Shown: in pieces, positions 16,262-25,096 of the stretch
How positions within the stretch are numbered: position 1 is the first letter of the stretch
Layout of the letters: every line of letters starts with the position of its first letter
Assembly (NCBI GenBank): GCA_002363865.1
Contig: DEWY01000005.1
Span: 62,001 to 126,000 of the forward strand
Length of the DNA stretch: 64,000 nt
DNA from: Caulobacteraceae bacterium UBA3198
Lineage (GTDB): Bacteria; Pseudomonadota; Alphaproteobacteria; Caulobacterales; Caulobacteraceae
Direction: 5' to 3'
Position numbers and translations under genes: made by a program
Notes under the pieces: model-generated
The model's input: the letters and a program-made list of their open reading frames with translations, nothing else
Told to the model about the DNA's origin: nothing
Database searches by the model: none

Positions 16262-17833
16262 CTATTCCGCCGGCCGCGGCGCGGTCGGCGGGACCAGGGG
16301 TTCGGGCACGTCCACCGCGGCGGAGACTGCCGTCGCCTGGGGGGCGAGGCCGGCGGCCCGCCGGGCGGCCAGGGCGGCCTTGGTTTCTTCGTAGGACGCC
16401 CGGGTGATCTTGTAGCGGGCGTAGAAGAAGACGGCGATGAAGCCGGGGACGCCGGCCAGGATCCCGTCCCAGAGGGCCAGGTTCCAGATCACCTCGGCTG
16501 GCACCTCCCCCACCTTGGCCTTGGTGGGGAAGGCAATGAGGGTCAGGACGAAGCCGGCCAGGGCCGCGCCGATGGCCTGGTCGACCTTGGCGAACAGGGC
16601 GCGGGTGGAATAGAGCACGCCTTCCTGACGCAGGCCGAACTTCAACTCGTTCTCGTCGGCGATGTCGGCCAGCGCCGACATGATGCTGATCGACAGCACG
16701 CTGGCGGCCCCATAGCTCAGCACCGAGAAGGCGATGAGGATGGCCAGCAGGTTGGGCGTCTGCGGCGTCAGCGCGCCCGCGAAGCCCACCAGGATCGGGA
16801 TCGACGGGGCCAGGGCGTAGACGATGGCCGAGACGATGATGGTCGCCTTCTTGTCGAACCGACCGTGCAGCATGGCGGCGAACAGGAAGGCCGAGAGGTA
16901 TCCGGCGAAGGAGCCGATGACGAAGAAGCGGATCTGCTCCGACCCGAGGTGCCAATAGTAGGTGTTGGTATAGAGGTGCAGGCCGCCGCGCAGGCCGATC
17001 ATCATGCTGAGGAAGAAGTAGGCGACCAGCAGCCAGACATAGTTGATGTTGTTGAACGCCTTGCCGATGTCCTTGAAGAACTCGAAGGGGCTGTATTTCG
17101 GCAGGTTCTCCGGCGGCTTGGGCAGGTGCGGGATCCGGTCGCGGGTGAACCAGGCCGAGGCCGCCAGCAGGGCGAGCGCAATGCCCCCCATGATCACCGA
17201 GAACGGCCCGTAGGGCTCCGGATTCAGCAGGCCACGGGGATACTCCGGCGTCGCCTGGAAGAAGTAGGACAGCGCAATCCAGGTGGTGGCCGCTGCGCCT
17301 GCCCAGGTGAAGAAGCTGTTGTAGGACATCACCTTGGAGCGCTCGGTGTAGTCGCGACTGAGCTCGCTGCCCAAGGCCAGGTGGGGCGTGTGGTAGAAGG
17401 TCATCGACTGGCGCAGCATGACCACGGTCACGGCGAACCAGGAGAACAGCGCCCAGGTCCCCAGGCCGTCGGGCGGATTGAACACCGCCCACAGGGAGAG
17501 GACGATGGGGATGGGGGCGAAGAACATGTAGATGTGGCGCCGGCCCCAGCGGGACTTGGTTCGGTCCGACAGGGAGCCCACCAGGGGGTCGGAAATGCCG
17601 TCCAGGAACAGGCTGGCCGAGATGGCCAGGCCCGCCAGATGGGCCTCCAGCCCCAGGACCTGATTGTAATAGAGCATGGCGTAGGAGCCGACGGAGAACA
17701 GCGCGATGGACTCCGCGCCGCTGCCGACCCCAAAGGCGAGCTTGGTCTTGAACGGCAGCCGCTCGCTGACGCCCGATGAATTCTGGGCCAATTTCAAATC
17801 CTCCCGGAGCGCTCTTAAAATGGTTCGGCGCAT
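16262..17833 (-). CDS. GPH-type (MelB-like) sugar transporter, major facilitator superfamily
   Basis: 523 residues, about twelve membrane helices. GPH family signs: LAFGVGSGAESIALFS in helix 1, LDGISDPLVGSLSDRTKSRWGRR-type loop 2-3 (Asp-Pro then Arg/Lys-rich), and MSALADIADENELKFGLRQEG in the central-to-second-half loop. These cation symporters take up glycosides or pentosides. A Pro/Ala-rich tail of ~45 residues follows the last helix. The start may be slightly internal (VSERLPFKTKLAF begins the conserved region). No sugar-utilisation genes adjoin it. Confidence 0.88.
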   Translation of the reverse strand: MRRTILRALREDLKLAQNSSGVSERLPFKTKLAFGVGSGAESIALFSVGSYAMLYYNQVLGLEAHLAGLAISASLFLDGISDPLVGSLSDRTKSRWGRRHIYMFFAPIPIVLSLWAVFNPPDGLGTWALFSWFAVTVVMLRQSMTFYHTPHLALGSELSRDYTERSKVMSYNSFFTWAGAAATTWIALSYFFQATPEYPRGLLNPEPYGPFSVIMGGIALALLAASAWFTRDRIPHLPKPPENLPKYSPFEFFKDIGKAFNNINYVWLLVAYFFLSMMIGLRGGLHLYTNTYYWHLGSEQIRFFVIGSFAGYLSAFLFAAMLHGRFDKKATIIVSAIVYALAPSIPILVGFAGALTPQTPNLLAILIAFSVLSYGAASVLSISIMSALADIADENELKFGLRQEGVLYSTRALFAKVDQAIGAALAGFVLTLIAFPTKAKVGEVPAEVIWNLALWDGILAGVPGFIAVFFYARYKITRASYEETKAALAARRAAGLAPQATAVSAAVDVPEPLVPPTAPRPAE

Positions 17834-17940
17834 CGCGAGGGGCGAGCAAGCCCCAGCCGGGCTCGCGCGTCAACCGGGCAGGGACCATACCGGATCCTAG
17901 ATGGTCAAGCTTGCAAGCCCGCTGGAGGCGGACTGAAACC

Positions 17941-18489
17941 ATGCCCGAGACCGCGCCGCTGATCGTCACCGCCGCCCTGGACGAGGGCGGCTTCGACTGG
18001 TTCGACGACCTGCGGCGGGCCCACTTTCCGGCCCACCGCAATGTGGTTCCAGCCCACCTGACCCTGTTCCACGCCCTGCCGGGGGAACAGGAGGCGAGGG
18101 TGGCCGAGGTGGTGAAGGGCGCCTGCGCGACGCGGGCGCCGATGCGGCTGGAGGTGCGGGGCCCTTGGTTCATCGGCCGCGGGGTGGCCTATCGCATCGC
18201 CTCGCCGCAGCTGGAAGCCTTGCGCGACGAACTGGCCCAGGCCTTCGCGCCCTGGCTGACGCCCCAGGACCGCGCGCCCTTCCGCCCGCATATCACCATC
18301 CAGAACAAGGCCGATCCGGCCGAGGCGCGGAGCCTGTGCGAACGCCTGCAGCTGGAGTTCGAGCCCTTCGACATCACCGCCGAGGGCCTGCTGGTCTGGC
18401 GCTATCTGGGCGGGCCGTGGGCGCCGGTGGCGCGGGTGGGGTTTGGGGGCGCGCAGATCGGTTTCCCCGCGAGCGGGACCCATGCTTAG
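17941..18489 (+). CDS. 2'-5' RNA ligase family protein (2H phosphoesterase)
   Basis: 182 residues from ATG 17941. The two H-x-T/S-x motifs of the 2H phosphoesterase fold are present: HLTLFHAL (about residue 38) and HITIQNK (about residue 117). Such proteins act on 2',3'-cyclic phosphates or 2'-5' bonds in RNA or nucleotides; the natural substrate here is unknown. Upstream in-frame starts would run into the promoter region of the divergent transporter gene. Its stop overlaps the next small gene. Confidence 0.85.
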   Translation: MPETAPLIVTAALDEGGFDWFDDLRRAHFPAHRNVVPAHLTLFHALPGEQEARVAEVVKGACATRAPMRLEVRGPWFIGRGVAYRIASPQLEALRDELAQAFAPWLTPQDRAPFRPHITIQNKADPAEARSLCERLQLEFEPFDITAEGLLVWRYLGGPWAPVARVGFGGAQIGFPASGTHA

Positions 18490-18694
18490 GATGCAGCGGA
18501 TGGTCAAGTCGATTGCATACTATGCTGGGCAGGTGCTGCTGGTGATCGGCGCACTTGTGTGTGTCGGCCCGCTGGTTGGCGGATTTGCCTCCGCCGGTGA
18601 CGTCGGCGCCGGATGGGGCGAACTGCTCTTAGGCGTCGGCGGCGTGTGTATTGTCGCAGGCGGCGCCACGATCTTGTTCGGCGCTCAGCGATAG
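18482..18694 (+). CDS. Small two-helix membrane protein
   Basis: 70 residues from ATG 18482, overlapping the stop of the RNA ligase gene by eight bases; other ATGs at 18491 and 18500 are possible. Two hydrophobic glycine-rich helices (AYYAGQVLLVIGALVCVGPL and LLLGVGGVCIVAGGATILFG) flank a short loop. No family recognised. The overlap suggests translational coupling. Confidence 0.5.
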   Translation: MLRMQRMVKSIAYYAGQVLLVIGALVCVGPLVGGFASAGDVGAGWGELLLGVGGVCIVAGGATILFGAQR

Positions 18695-18773
18695 AGCCGC
18701 TGGCCTAGCAGCAAGGATCACAAAGGGTTGTCGGGTGCGGTGCGATCGCTCCCTATGTCATTGACGTGGCAAC

Positions 18774-19193
18774 TCACGGCAACGGTGCTCCGGGCGCGGT
18801 AACAGTTGAACTGCGCCGAACACCCAGCGCGTTCATCATCACGGTATTGTAGCGCTCAGCATAGGCCACCGCGATCTCCATCGCTTCGGCTTCGCTGTCG
18901 GACAAGACATCGCTCGCGCCCTGGACAACTATGATCCCGTAACGACTGGACGCCTCGTGGCCGGTCAACTCGGTACCTGGTATTTCGAGGCTGTATCCGG
19001 GCACGGCCACAAGGCGAAGGTCTCCCGCGCGCGCCGCTCCGCGAGCATCCTCTTCGGCGCTGAGGGGATCCATGCAGCCGAGCAAAAGCTCACCGGGTTG
19101 GTGATCGCAGGCTTTGGCTGCCCGATCACACGAGGGCAACAGGACCAAGGCGGCTGTCAGCGCCCCACTGGCAATGAGCGTGGGATGTTTCAT
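18774..19193 (-). CDS. Putative lipoprotein of unknown function
   Basis: 139 residues from ATG 19193. The signal peptide MKHPTLIASGALTAALVLLP ends in the lipobox LPSC. The mature part has two further Cys-containing stretches (KACDHQPGELLLGCMDP) and a C-terminal helix (EAEAMEIAVAYAERYNTVM). No family recognised. Less GC-biased than its neighbours. Confidence 0.6.
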   Translation of the reverse strand: MKHPTLIASGALTAALVLLPSCDRAAKACDHQPGELLLGCMDPLSAEEDARGAARAGDLRLVAVPGYSLEIPGTELTGHEASSRYGIIVVQGASDVLSDSEAEAMEIAVAYAERYNTVMMNALGVRRSSTVTAPGAPLP

Positions 19194-19328
19194 TCTTCGG
19201 CCTTCATGGCGTTGGTGACGCATGGACCGTCTTTCTCGTGCTCCTGGCCGGGACCCAGAGCCATTTGATGTTGTCGAAGGACCACACACCGGTCGAACTG
19301 GTCCAGCGACGCTGAAACCTGCTTCAGG

Positions 19329-19511
19329 TCAATGGCCTAGAGTCGCCAGTACTCGCTCCATGTCTTTGTGCTCAGGACTGCTGATGCCGACGACCCAGCG
19401 GGCGTTGTGAGCATGCCACGGTAATCGCGCTTGGCGCAGCGCCGCTCGGAAGCGCTTGGGGTCAATGCCGTGGGCTCGTGCCATCTGAACGGCTGTAATG
19501 ACGTTGATCAT
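19329..19511 (-). CDS. Small protein downstream of higA
   Basis: 60 residues from ATG 19511, with a strong GGAGG ribosome-binding site seven bases upstream. It begins 25 bases after the higA stop on the same strand, so it is probably the third gene of the higBA operon. The pattern ARAHGIDPKRFRAALRQARL, then LPWHAHNARWVV and SPEHKDMERVL, recurs in small alphaproteobacterial proteins of unknown function and looks like a compact helical, possibly nucleic-acid-binding domain. Role in the toxin-antitoxin unit is inference. Confidence 0.6.
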   Translation of the reverse strand: MINVITAVQMARAHGIDPKRFRAALRQARLPWHAHNARWVVGISSPEHKDMERVLATLGH

Positions 19512-19536
19512 TTCCTGCCTCCCTGCGCCTGGATGC

Positions 19537-19857
19537 TCAACCCGCTGCGCGCAGTGGCTGGATGTGGTTGAGGGCTTCGCGGTTGGCGATCGCTTCTCGC
19601 GAGAGGTCATGCTGCGCCTGGAGGTTCATCCAGAATTCCGGGGACGTGCTGAACACCCTGGCCAGACGCAGGGCCGTGTCAGAGGTGACGGAGCGTTGCT
19701 CTCGAACCAGCTGCTCGATTCGGCTGCGGTCCTTGAGGCCCATGGCGCGGGCCAGACCGCCGGGCGACAGGTTTACTGCGGGAAGATAATCCTCCCGTAG
19801 GATTTCCCCTGGATGGGCCAGGGGGGAGGCGAAGGTCGTGTAGTCACGCGCAGCCAT
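19537..19857 (-). CDS. higA: HigA family antitoxin (XRE type)
   Basis: 106 residues from ATG 19857. N-terminal HPGEILREDYLPAVNLSPGG and the helix-turn-helix LARAMGLKDRSRIEQLVREQ are standard HigA features, followed by the LARVFSTSPEFWMNLQAQHD signature. It should neutralise the upstream HigB and repress the operon at the paired boxes before higB. Toxin first, antitoxin second is the normal higBA order. Confidence 0.92.
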   Translation of the reverse strand: MAARDYTTFASPLAHPGEILREDYLPAVNLSPGGLARAMGLKDRSRIEQLVREQRSVTSDTALRLARVFSTSPEFWMNLQAQHDLSREAIANREALNHIQPLRAAG

Positions 19858-19921
19858 GAGTCCGTTCCATTCTTGGGCCTTGGGGCCGGTGGGGGCAGCG
19901 ATCCGCCAGTTGCGTTGCGCC

Positions 19922-20203
19922 TCAGTGATAGTCTGTGAACTCAACATTCTCCGGGCCTGCCGGCCCCCATTCAAAGCAGATGCGGAACTGGCCATTCACA
20001 CTGATGGACCACTGACCCTCACGGTCCTCGACCAGCTGATGGAGTCGGTTTCCCGGCGGGTCCCTCAGGTCAGTGACATCCGTGGCGGCGTCGAGCACCT
20101 GAAGTTTTCGCCGGGCGCGCTTGAGGAGATCGGCAGGAAAGCCCTTCGGGCTCTCGCCTAGAAAGACCGCCTCCGTCTGCCGATTTCGGAATGTCTGGAT
20201 CAT
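19922..20203 (-). CDS. higB: HigB family mRNA-interferase toxin (RelE fold)
   Basis: 93 residues: FRNRQTEAVFLGES at the start, ARRKLQVLDAATDVTDLRDPPGN in the middle, and the terminal strands GQWSISVNGQFRICFEW. This matches HigB/RelE toxins that cut mRNA on the ribosome. The gap to higA is 64 bases, longer than in most higBA operons. Confidence 0.9.
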   Translation of the reverse strand: MIQTFRNRQTEAVFLGESPKGFPADLLKRARRKLQVLDAATDVTDLRDPPGNRLHQLVEDREGQWSISVNGQFRICFEWGPAGPENVEFTDYH

Positions 20204-20231
20204 TCTCCCTGATGTTTGCAGCGACCTGAAT

Positions 20232-20281
20232 GTAGCGTCAAGCGCTACGACAATCCAGCCCTATGTAGCGGGAGTCGCTAC
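20232..20281. promoter_or_regulatory. Tandem HigA operators GTAGCG-N5-CGCTAC
   Basis: Two perfect copies of GTAGCG-N5-CGCTAC occur at 20232-20248 and 20265-20281, centres 33 bases (about three helical turns) apart, just upstream of higB. A TTGACG element on the minus strand falls inside the first copy. This layout fits cooperative repression by HigA or the HigBA complex. Confidence 0.65.
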
Positions 20282-20313
20282 GTCGAGCTTCGCAGGCTGG
20301 GAGAGGCCCCTCG

Positions 20314-21495
20314 TCAGACCGATTGCCCCGCGCTCCAGCCTGAGGCCCAGGCCCATTGGAAGTTATAGCCGCCGAGCCAGCCGGTGACGTCGACCACTTC
20401 GCCGATGAAATAGAGGCCGGGGACCTTGCGGGATTCCAGGGTGCGGGACTCCAGTTCATTGGTGTCGACGCCGCCCAGGGTGACCTCTGCTGTGCGGTAG
20501 CCTTCGGAGCCCACGGGCTTGACCCGCCAGGCGTTCACCGCCTCGGCCAGCGGGCGCAGGACCTTGTCGGACTGGTCGGCCATGTTGCCCTTGGGGGCGT
20601 GGGTTTCAGCCAGATATTGCGCCAGCCGCTTGGGCAGGAGTTCGGCCAGGATGGTGGCCGGCGCGGCCTTGGCGCGGCTGGTGCGGGCGGCGCGCAGATG
20701 GGCGTAGACGTCCTGGCCCGGGGCCAGATCCACGGCGATCTCCTGGCCTTCGCGCCAGTAGGATGAGGCCTGCAGGATGGACGGGCCGCTGAGGCCGCGG
20801 TGCGTGAAGAGCAGGGCCTCGGCGAAGCGGGTCTTGCCGGCGGCCACCGTGGCGTCCACGGCGACGCCGGCCAGGGGGGCGGTGCGCTCTAGCAGGGAGA
20901 CGTCGAAGGTCAGGGGGACGAGGGCTGGGCGGGTGTCGGTGACGGCCAAGCCAAACTGCCGGGCCACGTCATAGCCGAAGCCTGAGGCGCCCATCTTGGG
21001 GATCGACTTGCCGCCGGTGGCGATGACCAGGCGCGCGCAGGCGACCTCACCGGCAGAGGTCTGGAGGGTGAAGCCTGTGTCGTTGTGACTGATGGCCTGG
21101 ATGGAGGTCGCAAGGCGCAGCTCGGCGTCGCCCTTGCCCATTTCGGCCAGCAGCAGGTCGATGATCTGGCGGGCCGAGCCGTCGCAGAACAGCTGGCCCA
21201 GGGTCTTTTCGTGGTGGGCGATCCCATAGCTGTCCACCAGGGCGATGAAGTCCTTGGGGCGGTAGCGGCGCAGGGCCGAGATGCAGAAGCGCGGATTCTC
21301 CGACAGGAAATTGTTGGGCGTGGTGTTGATATTGGTGAAGTTGCAGCGGCCGCCGCCGGAGATGCGGATCTTTTCGCCCGGCGCCTTGGCGTGGTCGATG
21401 ACCAGCACCTTGCGGCCCCGCTGGGCGGCCTGGGCGGCGCACATCATGCCGGCGGCGCCGGCGCCGGCCACCACCACGTCGTATCTGAGGTTCAT
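20314..21495 (-). CDS. HI0933/YhiN-family FAD-dependent oxidoreductase
   Basis: 393 residues. N-terminal Rossmann dinucleotide motif VVVAGAGAAGMMCAAQAAQRG, the family marker KIRISGGGRCNFTN (about residue 45), a middle GGKSIPKMGASGFGY segment, and the C-terminal FAD-contacting GLYFIGEVVDVTGWLGGYN. Members are soluble flavoproteins of largely unknown substrate. Monocistronic; divergent from the IF-1 leader region. Confidence 0.92.
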   Translation of the reverse strand: MNLRYDVVVAGAGAAGMMCAAQAAQRGRKVLVIDHAKAPGEKIRISGGGRCNFTNINTTPNNFLSENPRFCISALRRYRPKDFIALVDSYGIAHHEKTLGQLFCDGSARQIIDLLLAEMGKGDAELRLATSIQAISHNDTGFTLQTSAGEVACARLVIATGGKSIPKMGASGFGYDVARQFGLAVTDTRPALVPLTFDVSLLERTAPLAGVAVDATVAAGKTRFAEALLFTHRGLSGPSILQASSYWREGQEIAVDLAPGQDVYAHLRAARTSRAKAAPATILAELLPKRLAQYLAETHAPKGNMADQSDKVLRPLAEAVNAWRVKPVGSEGYRTAEVTLGGVDTNELESRTLESRKVPGLYFIGEVVDVTGWLGGYNFQWAWASGWSAGQSV

Positions 21496-21827
21496 GGGGC
21501 TCCTTAACCGATTATGGGCGGCCTGGGGGAGGGGATGACCAGGGATCGGGGGCGGCTGGACTTTTGCCGCCCCAAGGCCTACCTAAGGGGTCTCGACATT
21601 TCGTCGCGCGACGCTCGACCTAAGTCCGTTTCAGCGCGGTTCGTTAGAAAGCCCGCCTCTCAAGCCTCCTCCATGCGCCGGTCCGCTGGCGCAGAGCGGG
21701 GCCTTTGGCGCGTCTGGACCGCTCTGCCGCCGCCTGGCGGGGACGTTAGACCGCCCATCCTTTTGAGGAGGGGCCCGGCCGGAGGGCCGGCTCGCCGGGC
21801 GTCGGCGGCCAGCAGGAGACGATACGT
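21496..21827 (+). other. Structured leader region upstream of the extra infA gene
   Basis: A 332-base gap without a gene. It contains the palindrome CGTCGCGCGACG near 21602, the inverted repeat GCAGAGCGG (21691-21699) / CCGCTCTGC (21719-21727), and the hairpin CCGGCC-GGAG-GGCCGG near 21775-21790, all between the flavoprotein start and the infA ribosome-binding site (AGGAGA at about 21815). The dense pairing suggests a long 5' untranslated RNA. No known riboswitch was recognised. Confidence 0.4.
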
Positions 21828-22100
21828 ATGTCCAAAGAAGAGTTTATCGAGTTCGAAGGCGTGATCACCGAGCTGCTGCCCGAGGGCCGGTTCCGGGTTC
21901 AGCTGGACAATGAGCACACCATTCTCGCCTACACCGCCGGCCGCATGAAGCGGAACCGCATCCGCTCGCTGGTGGGCGACCGGGTCACTGTCGAAATGAC
22001 CCCCTACGACCTGGAAAAGGGTCGGATCACCTATCGCCACAAGACCGAAGGCCCCCGCATGGGCGGCGGTCAGCAGCGGCCGCAGTTCCGCCGCCGCTAG
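21828..22100 (+). CDS. infA: Translation initiation factor IF-1, second paralogue
   Basis: 90 residues. The S1-like OB fold is intact: FEGVITELLPEGRFRVQLDN, then HTILAYTAGRMKRNRIR and GDRVTVEMTPYDLEKGRITY. It differs from the canonical copy at 47470 by several core changes (YTAGRMKRNRIRSLVGD) and by an 18-residue basic, Gly/Gln-rich tail. IF-1 binds the 30S A-site during initiation. The tail and separate leader suggest a specialised or condition-dependent form; that is inference. Confidence 0.93.
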   Translation: MSKEEFIEFEGVITELLPEGRFRVQLDNEHTILAYTAGRMKRNRIRSLVGDRVTVEMTPYDLEKGRITYRHKTEGPRMGGGQQRPQFRRR

Positions 22101-22177
22101 GACGTTTAGGTCCCGCCCAGCCCAGAGCTGTGCAATAACGGGAAATTCATTGGGGCTGCGACGGCCTGTCGCTATTG

Positions 22178-25096
22178 ATGGGTCCGCACCCATCTGACGT
22201 CATCGACTCGAGGGCCGATTTGACCCTGGCGTGGATCGCCTTATTGCCGTTCCTGGGCGCGCTCGCCCCGGCCCTCACCATCCGTCTTGGTCGCAACGCC
22301 TGCGCCCTGGCCACGGGGCTTGTGAGCGCGACGGCGCTTGGCCTGTTGCTGAGCCTGGCGCCCCAGGTCATGGCCGGCGAGGTGGTCACCGCGCGCCTGG
22401 ACTGGTTCCCGGCCCTGGGCCTGAACCTCAACTTCTTCCTCGACGCGCTGGGCCTGATGTTCGCCGGGATGATCCTGGGCATCGGCCTGCTGGTCATCAT
22501 CTACGCCCGCTTCTACCTAGCCAAGGCCGACCCCATGGGGCGGTTCTTCGCCTTCCTGCTGCTCTTCCAGGGGGCGATGGTGGGGATCGTCCTGTCGGAC
22601 AACATCCTGCTGCTGCTGATCTTCTGGGAGCTGACCAGCCTCTCGTCCTTCCTGCTGATCGGCTATTGGCGCCACCTGCCCGAAGGCCGCCAGGGCGCCC
22701 GGATGGCGCTCACCGTCACCGGCCTCGGCGGGCTGTCGCTGATCGCGGGCCTGCTGATCCTGGGCCAGATCGCCGGCTCCTATGATCTGAGCGTGATCCT
22801 GCAGAGCGGGGAGGCGATCCAGGCCTCGCCCATGTACCTGCCGGCCCTGCTGCTGATCCTGGGGGGCTGCTTCACCAAGTCGGCTCAGTTCCCCTTCCAC
22901 TTCTGGCTGCCCCACGCCATGGCCGCGCCGACGCCGGTCAGCGCCTATCTGCACTCGGCGACCATGGTGAAGGCCGGCGTCTTTCTGCTGGCGCGCCTGT
23001 GGCCGGCCCTGGCCGGGACCGAGGCCTGGTTCTATCTGGTGGGCGGGGTGGGCCTGTTCACCATGGTGTTCGCCGCCATGGTCGCCCTGTTCAAGGACGA
23101 CCTGAAGGGGCTGCTGGCCTATTCGACCATCAGCCACCTGGGCATGCTGACCTTCCTGTTCGGCCTCGGCACGCCGGCCGCGGCGGTGGCGGGCGTCTTC
23201 CACATCATCAACCACGCGACCTTCAAAGCCGCCCTGTTCATGAACGCCGGCATTGTCGACCACGAGGCCGGCACCCGGGACCTGCGCAAGCTGGGGGGGC
23301 TGATCACCCTCATGCCCATCGCCGCGACCCTGGCGGTGCTGGCGGCCGCGGCCATGGCCGGGGTCCCGCCGATGAACGGCTTCATTTCCAAGGAGATGAT
23401 GCTGGAGGAGGCCGTCGGGGCCCAGGCGTTCGGCCTGGCCTGGCTGATCCCTGCCGTGGTGATGATCGGCATCCTGTTCTCGGCGGCCTATTCGTTCCGC
23501 TATGTGGTCGGGGTCTATTTCGGGCCGAAGCGGGAGAGCTATCCCGCCAAGCCCCACGACGCGCCGTTCGGCATGTGGGCGCCGTCAGCCCTGCTGGTGA
23601 TCCTGGCCGTGGCCATCGGCCTGGCGCCGGCCCTGGTGGCTGGCCCGCTGGTGAACGCCGTGGCGGCCGCGGTGACTGGCGGGACGGCGAGTGAAAAGCA
23701 TCTGGCTCTGTGGCATGGCTTCAACCTGCCGCTCGCCATGAGCGTGGCGGCCCTGGTGGGCGGCGGCCTGCTGCTGGGCGCCCATCGCGGCGCCGAGCGG
23801 GTCTGGCTGGCCATGGGCCTGCCCGACGCCAAGGCCATGTTCGACAAGACCACCGAGGCCGCGGCCCGGAGCGCCCAGCGGTTCACCGAGGCGGTCCATA
23901 ACGGGTCCCTGCAGCGCTACATGTTCATCATCCTGGCCGCCGCCGTCATCGTCGCCATGGCGGGCTTCGTCAGCGCCGACTACGTCGAGGGCGCGCGGCC
24001 GACCCTGCCGGCGCCGGGGGCCGCCGTGATCGCCTGGGCGCTGCTGGTGGGCGGGACCACGGCGGTGCTGCTGGGCCACCGGCACCGCTACCTGTCGCTG
24101 ATCTTCATCAGCGTCATTGGTCTGATCGTCTCCCTGGCCTTCGTCTTCCTGTCCGCCCCGGACCTGGCCCTGACCCAGATCTCGGTGGAGGTGGTGACCA
24201 TCCTGCTGCTGCTGCTGGCCCTGAACCTGATGCCCAAGACGACGCCGGTGGAAAGCAGCGGCGGTCGGCGTCTGCGCGACGGCCTGCTGGCGGGCCTGGG
24301 CGGCCTGGGCATGGCCGGCGCCACCTGGGCTCTGCTGCGCCGGGAGGGGCCGCCCTCCATCTCCGAGTTTCACTGGGCCAATTCCTATTCCGGCGGCGGC
24401 GGCACCAATGTGGTCAATGTGATCCTGGTGGACTTCCGGGGCTTCGACACCTTTGGCGAGATCATCGTCCTGGGGATCGCGGCCCTGACCATCTTCGCCC
24501 TGCTGGAGACGGCCGGCCGCGGGGCCTCGGGCCGGCGTCTGGCGGACTGGTCGCCGGATCAGAGCCGCTCGCCCGAGCACCATCCGATGATGCTGGTGGT
24601 GGCCACCCGGCTTCTGCTGCCGCTGGCCCTGGTGGTCGGTCTCTACATCTTCCTGCGGGGCCATAATGAGCCCGGCGGCGGCTTCATCGCCGGCCTGGTG
24701 GTCTCCATCGCCCTGCTGATGCAGTACATGGCCTCGGGCTATGTCTGGGCCAATCGCCGCCTGCCGGTGGACCATCACGGCCTGATCGGTTTTGGCGTGC
24801 TGGTGGCGGCGCTGACGGGCCTGGCGGCCATGGCCCTGGGCACGCCCTTCCTCAAGAGCGCCTATGAGTATGTGGCCATTCCGCTGATCGGCGATGTGGG
24901 CCTGTCCAGTGCGCTGGCCTTCGACATCGGCGTGGCCTGCACCGTGGTCGGCGCGGTGATGCTGGCCCTGCACCACCTTTCCAGCGTGGCGCGGCGGGCT
25001 GAGAAGTCGCCGGGGGGCGACGACCTGCCCATGGACATCGATCCCAGCCGCGGCGTGAGGCCGCCGGCGCCGGCTCCCGGCGGAGAGGGCGCATGA
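22178..25096 (+). CDS. mrpA: Mrp Na+/H+ antiporter, fused subunits A and B
   Basis: 972 residues from ATG 22178 (TTG at 22175 is also in frame). The N-terminal ~500 residues are the ND5-like MrpA core, with the conserved quinone/cation helix FPFHFWLPHAMAAPTPVSAY and LHSATMVKAGVFLLARLWP. A DUF4040 and MrpA C-terminal domain follows, then an MnhB domain from about residue 795 (RGHNEPGGGFIAGLV). The A-B fusion is normal in alphaproteobacteria. First gene of the six-gene operon mrpABCDEFG, overlapping mrpC by four bases. Role: secondary Na+ (or K+) export driven by protons, for salt and alkaline pH tolerance. Confidence 0.96.
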   Translation: MGPHPSDVIDSRADLTLAWIALLPFLGALAPALTIRLGRNACALATGLVSATALGLLLSLAPQVMAGEVVTARLDWFPALGLNLNFFLDALGLMFAGMILGIGLLVIIYARFYLAKADPMGRFFAFLLLFQGAMVGIVLSDNILLLLIFWELTSLSSFLLIGYWRHLPEGRQGARMALTVTGLGGLSLIAGLLILGQIAGSYDLSVILQSGEAIQASPMYLPALLLILGGCFTKSAQFPFHFWLPHAMAAPTPVSAYLHSATMVKAGVFLLARLWPALAGTEAWFYLVGGVGLFTMVFAAMVALFKDDLKGLLAYSTISHLGMLTFLFGLGTPAAAVAGVFHIINHATFKAALFMNAGIVDHEAGTRDLRKLGGLITLMPIAATLAVLAAAAMAGVPPMNGFISKEMMLEEAVGAQAFGLAWLIPAVVMIGILFSAAYSFRYVVGVYFGPKRESYPAKPHDAPFGMWAPSALLVILAVAIGLAPALVAGPLVNAVAAAVTGGTASEKHLALWHGFNLPLAMSVAALVGGGLLLGAHRGAERVWLAMGLPDAKAMFDKTTEAAARSAQRFTEAVHNGSLQRYMFIILAAAVIVAMAGFVSADYVEGARPTLPAPGAAVIAWALLVGGTTAVLLGHRHRYLSLIFISVIGLIVSLAFVFLSAPDLALTQISVEVVTILLLLLALNLMPKTTPVESSGGRRLRDGLLAGLGGLGMAGATWALLRREGPPSISEFHWANSYSGGGGTNVVNVILVDFRGFDTFGEIIVLGIAALTIFALLETAGRGASGRRLADWSPDQSRSPEHHPMMLVVATRLLLPLALVVGLYIFLRGHNEPGGGFIAGLVVSIALLMQYMASGYVWANRRLPVDHHGLIGFGVLVAALTGLAAMALGTPFLKSAYEYVAIPLIGDVGLSSALAFDIGVACTVVGAVMLALHHLSSVARRAEKSPGGDDLPMDIDPSRGVRPPAPAPGGEGA

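Noticed and set aside
15519..18173. 884-residue ORF on the minus strand
   Set aside because: It is an alternative frame across the GPH transporter and antisense to the fasciclin gene. The sequence is rich in Gly, Arg, Pro and His without domains, a normal GC-rich shadow.
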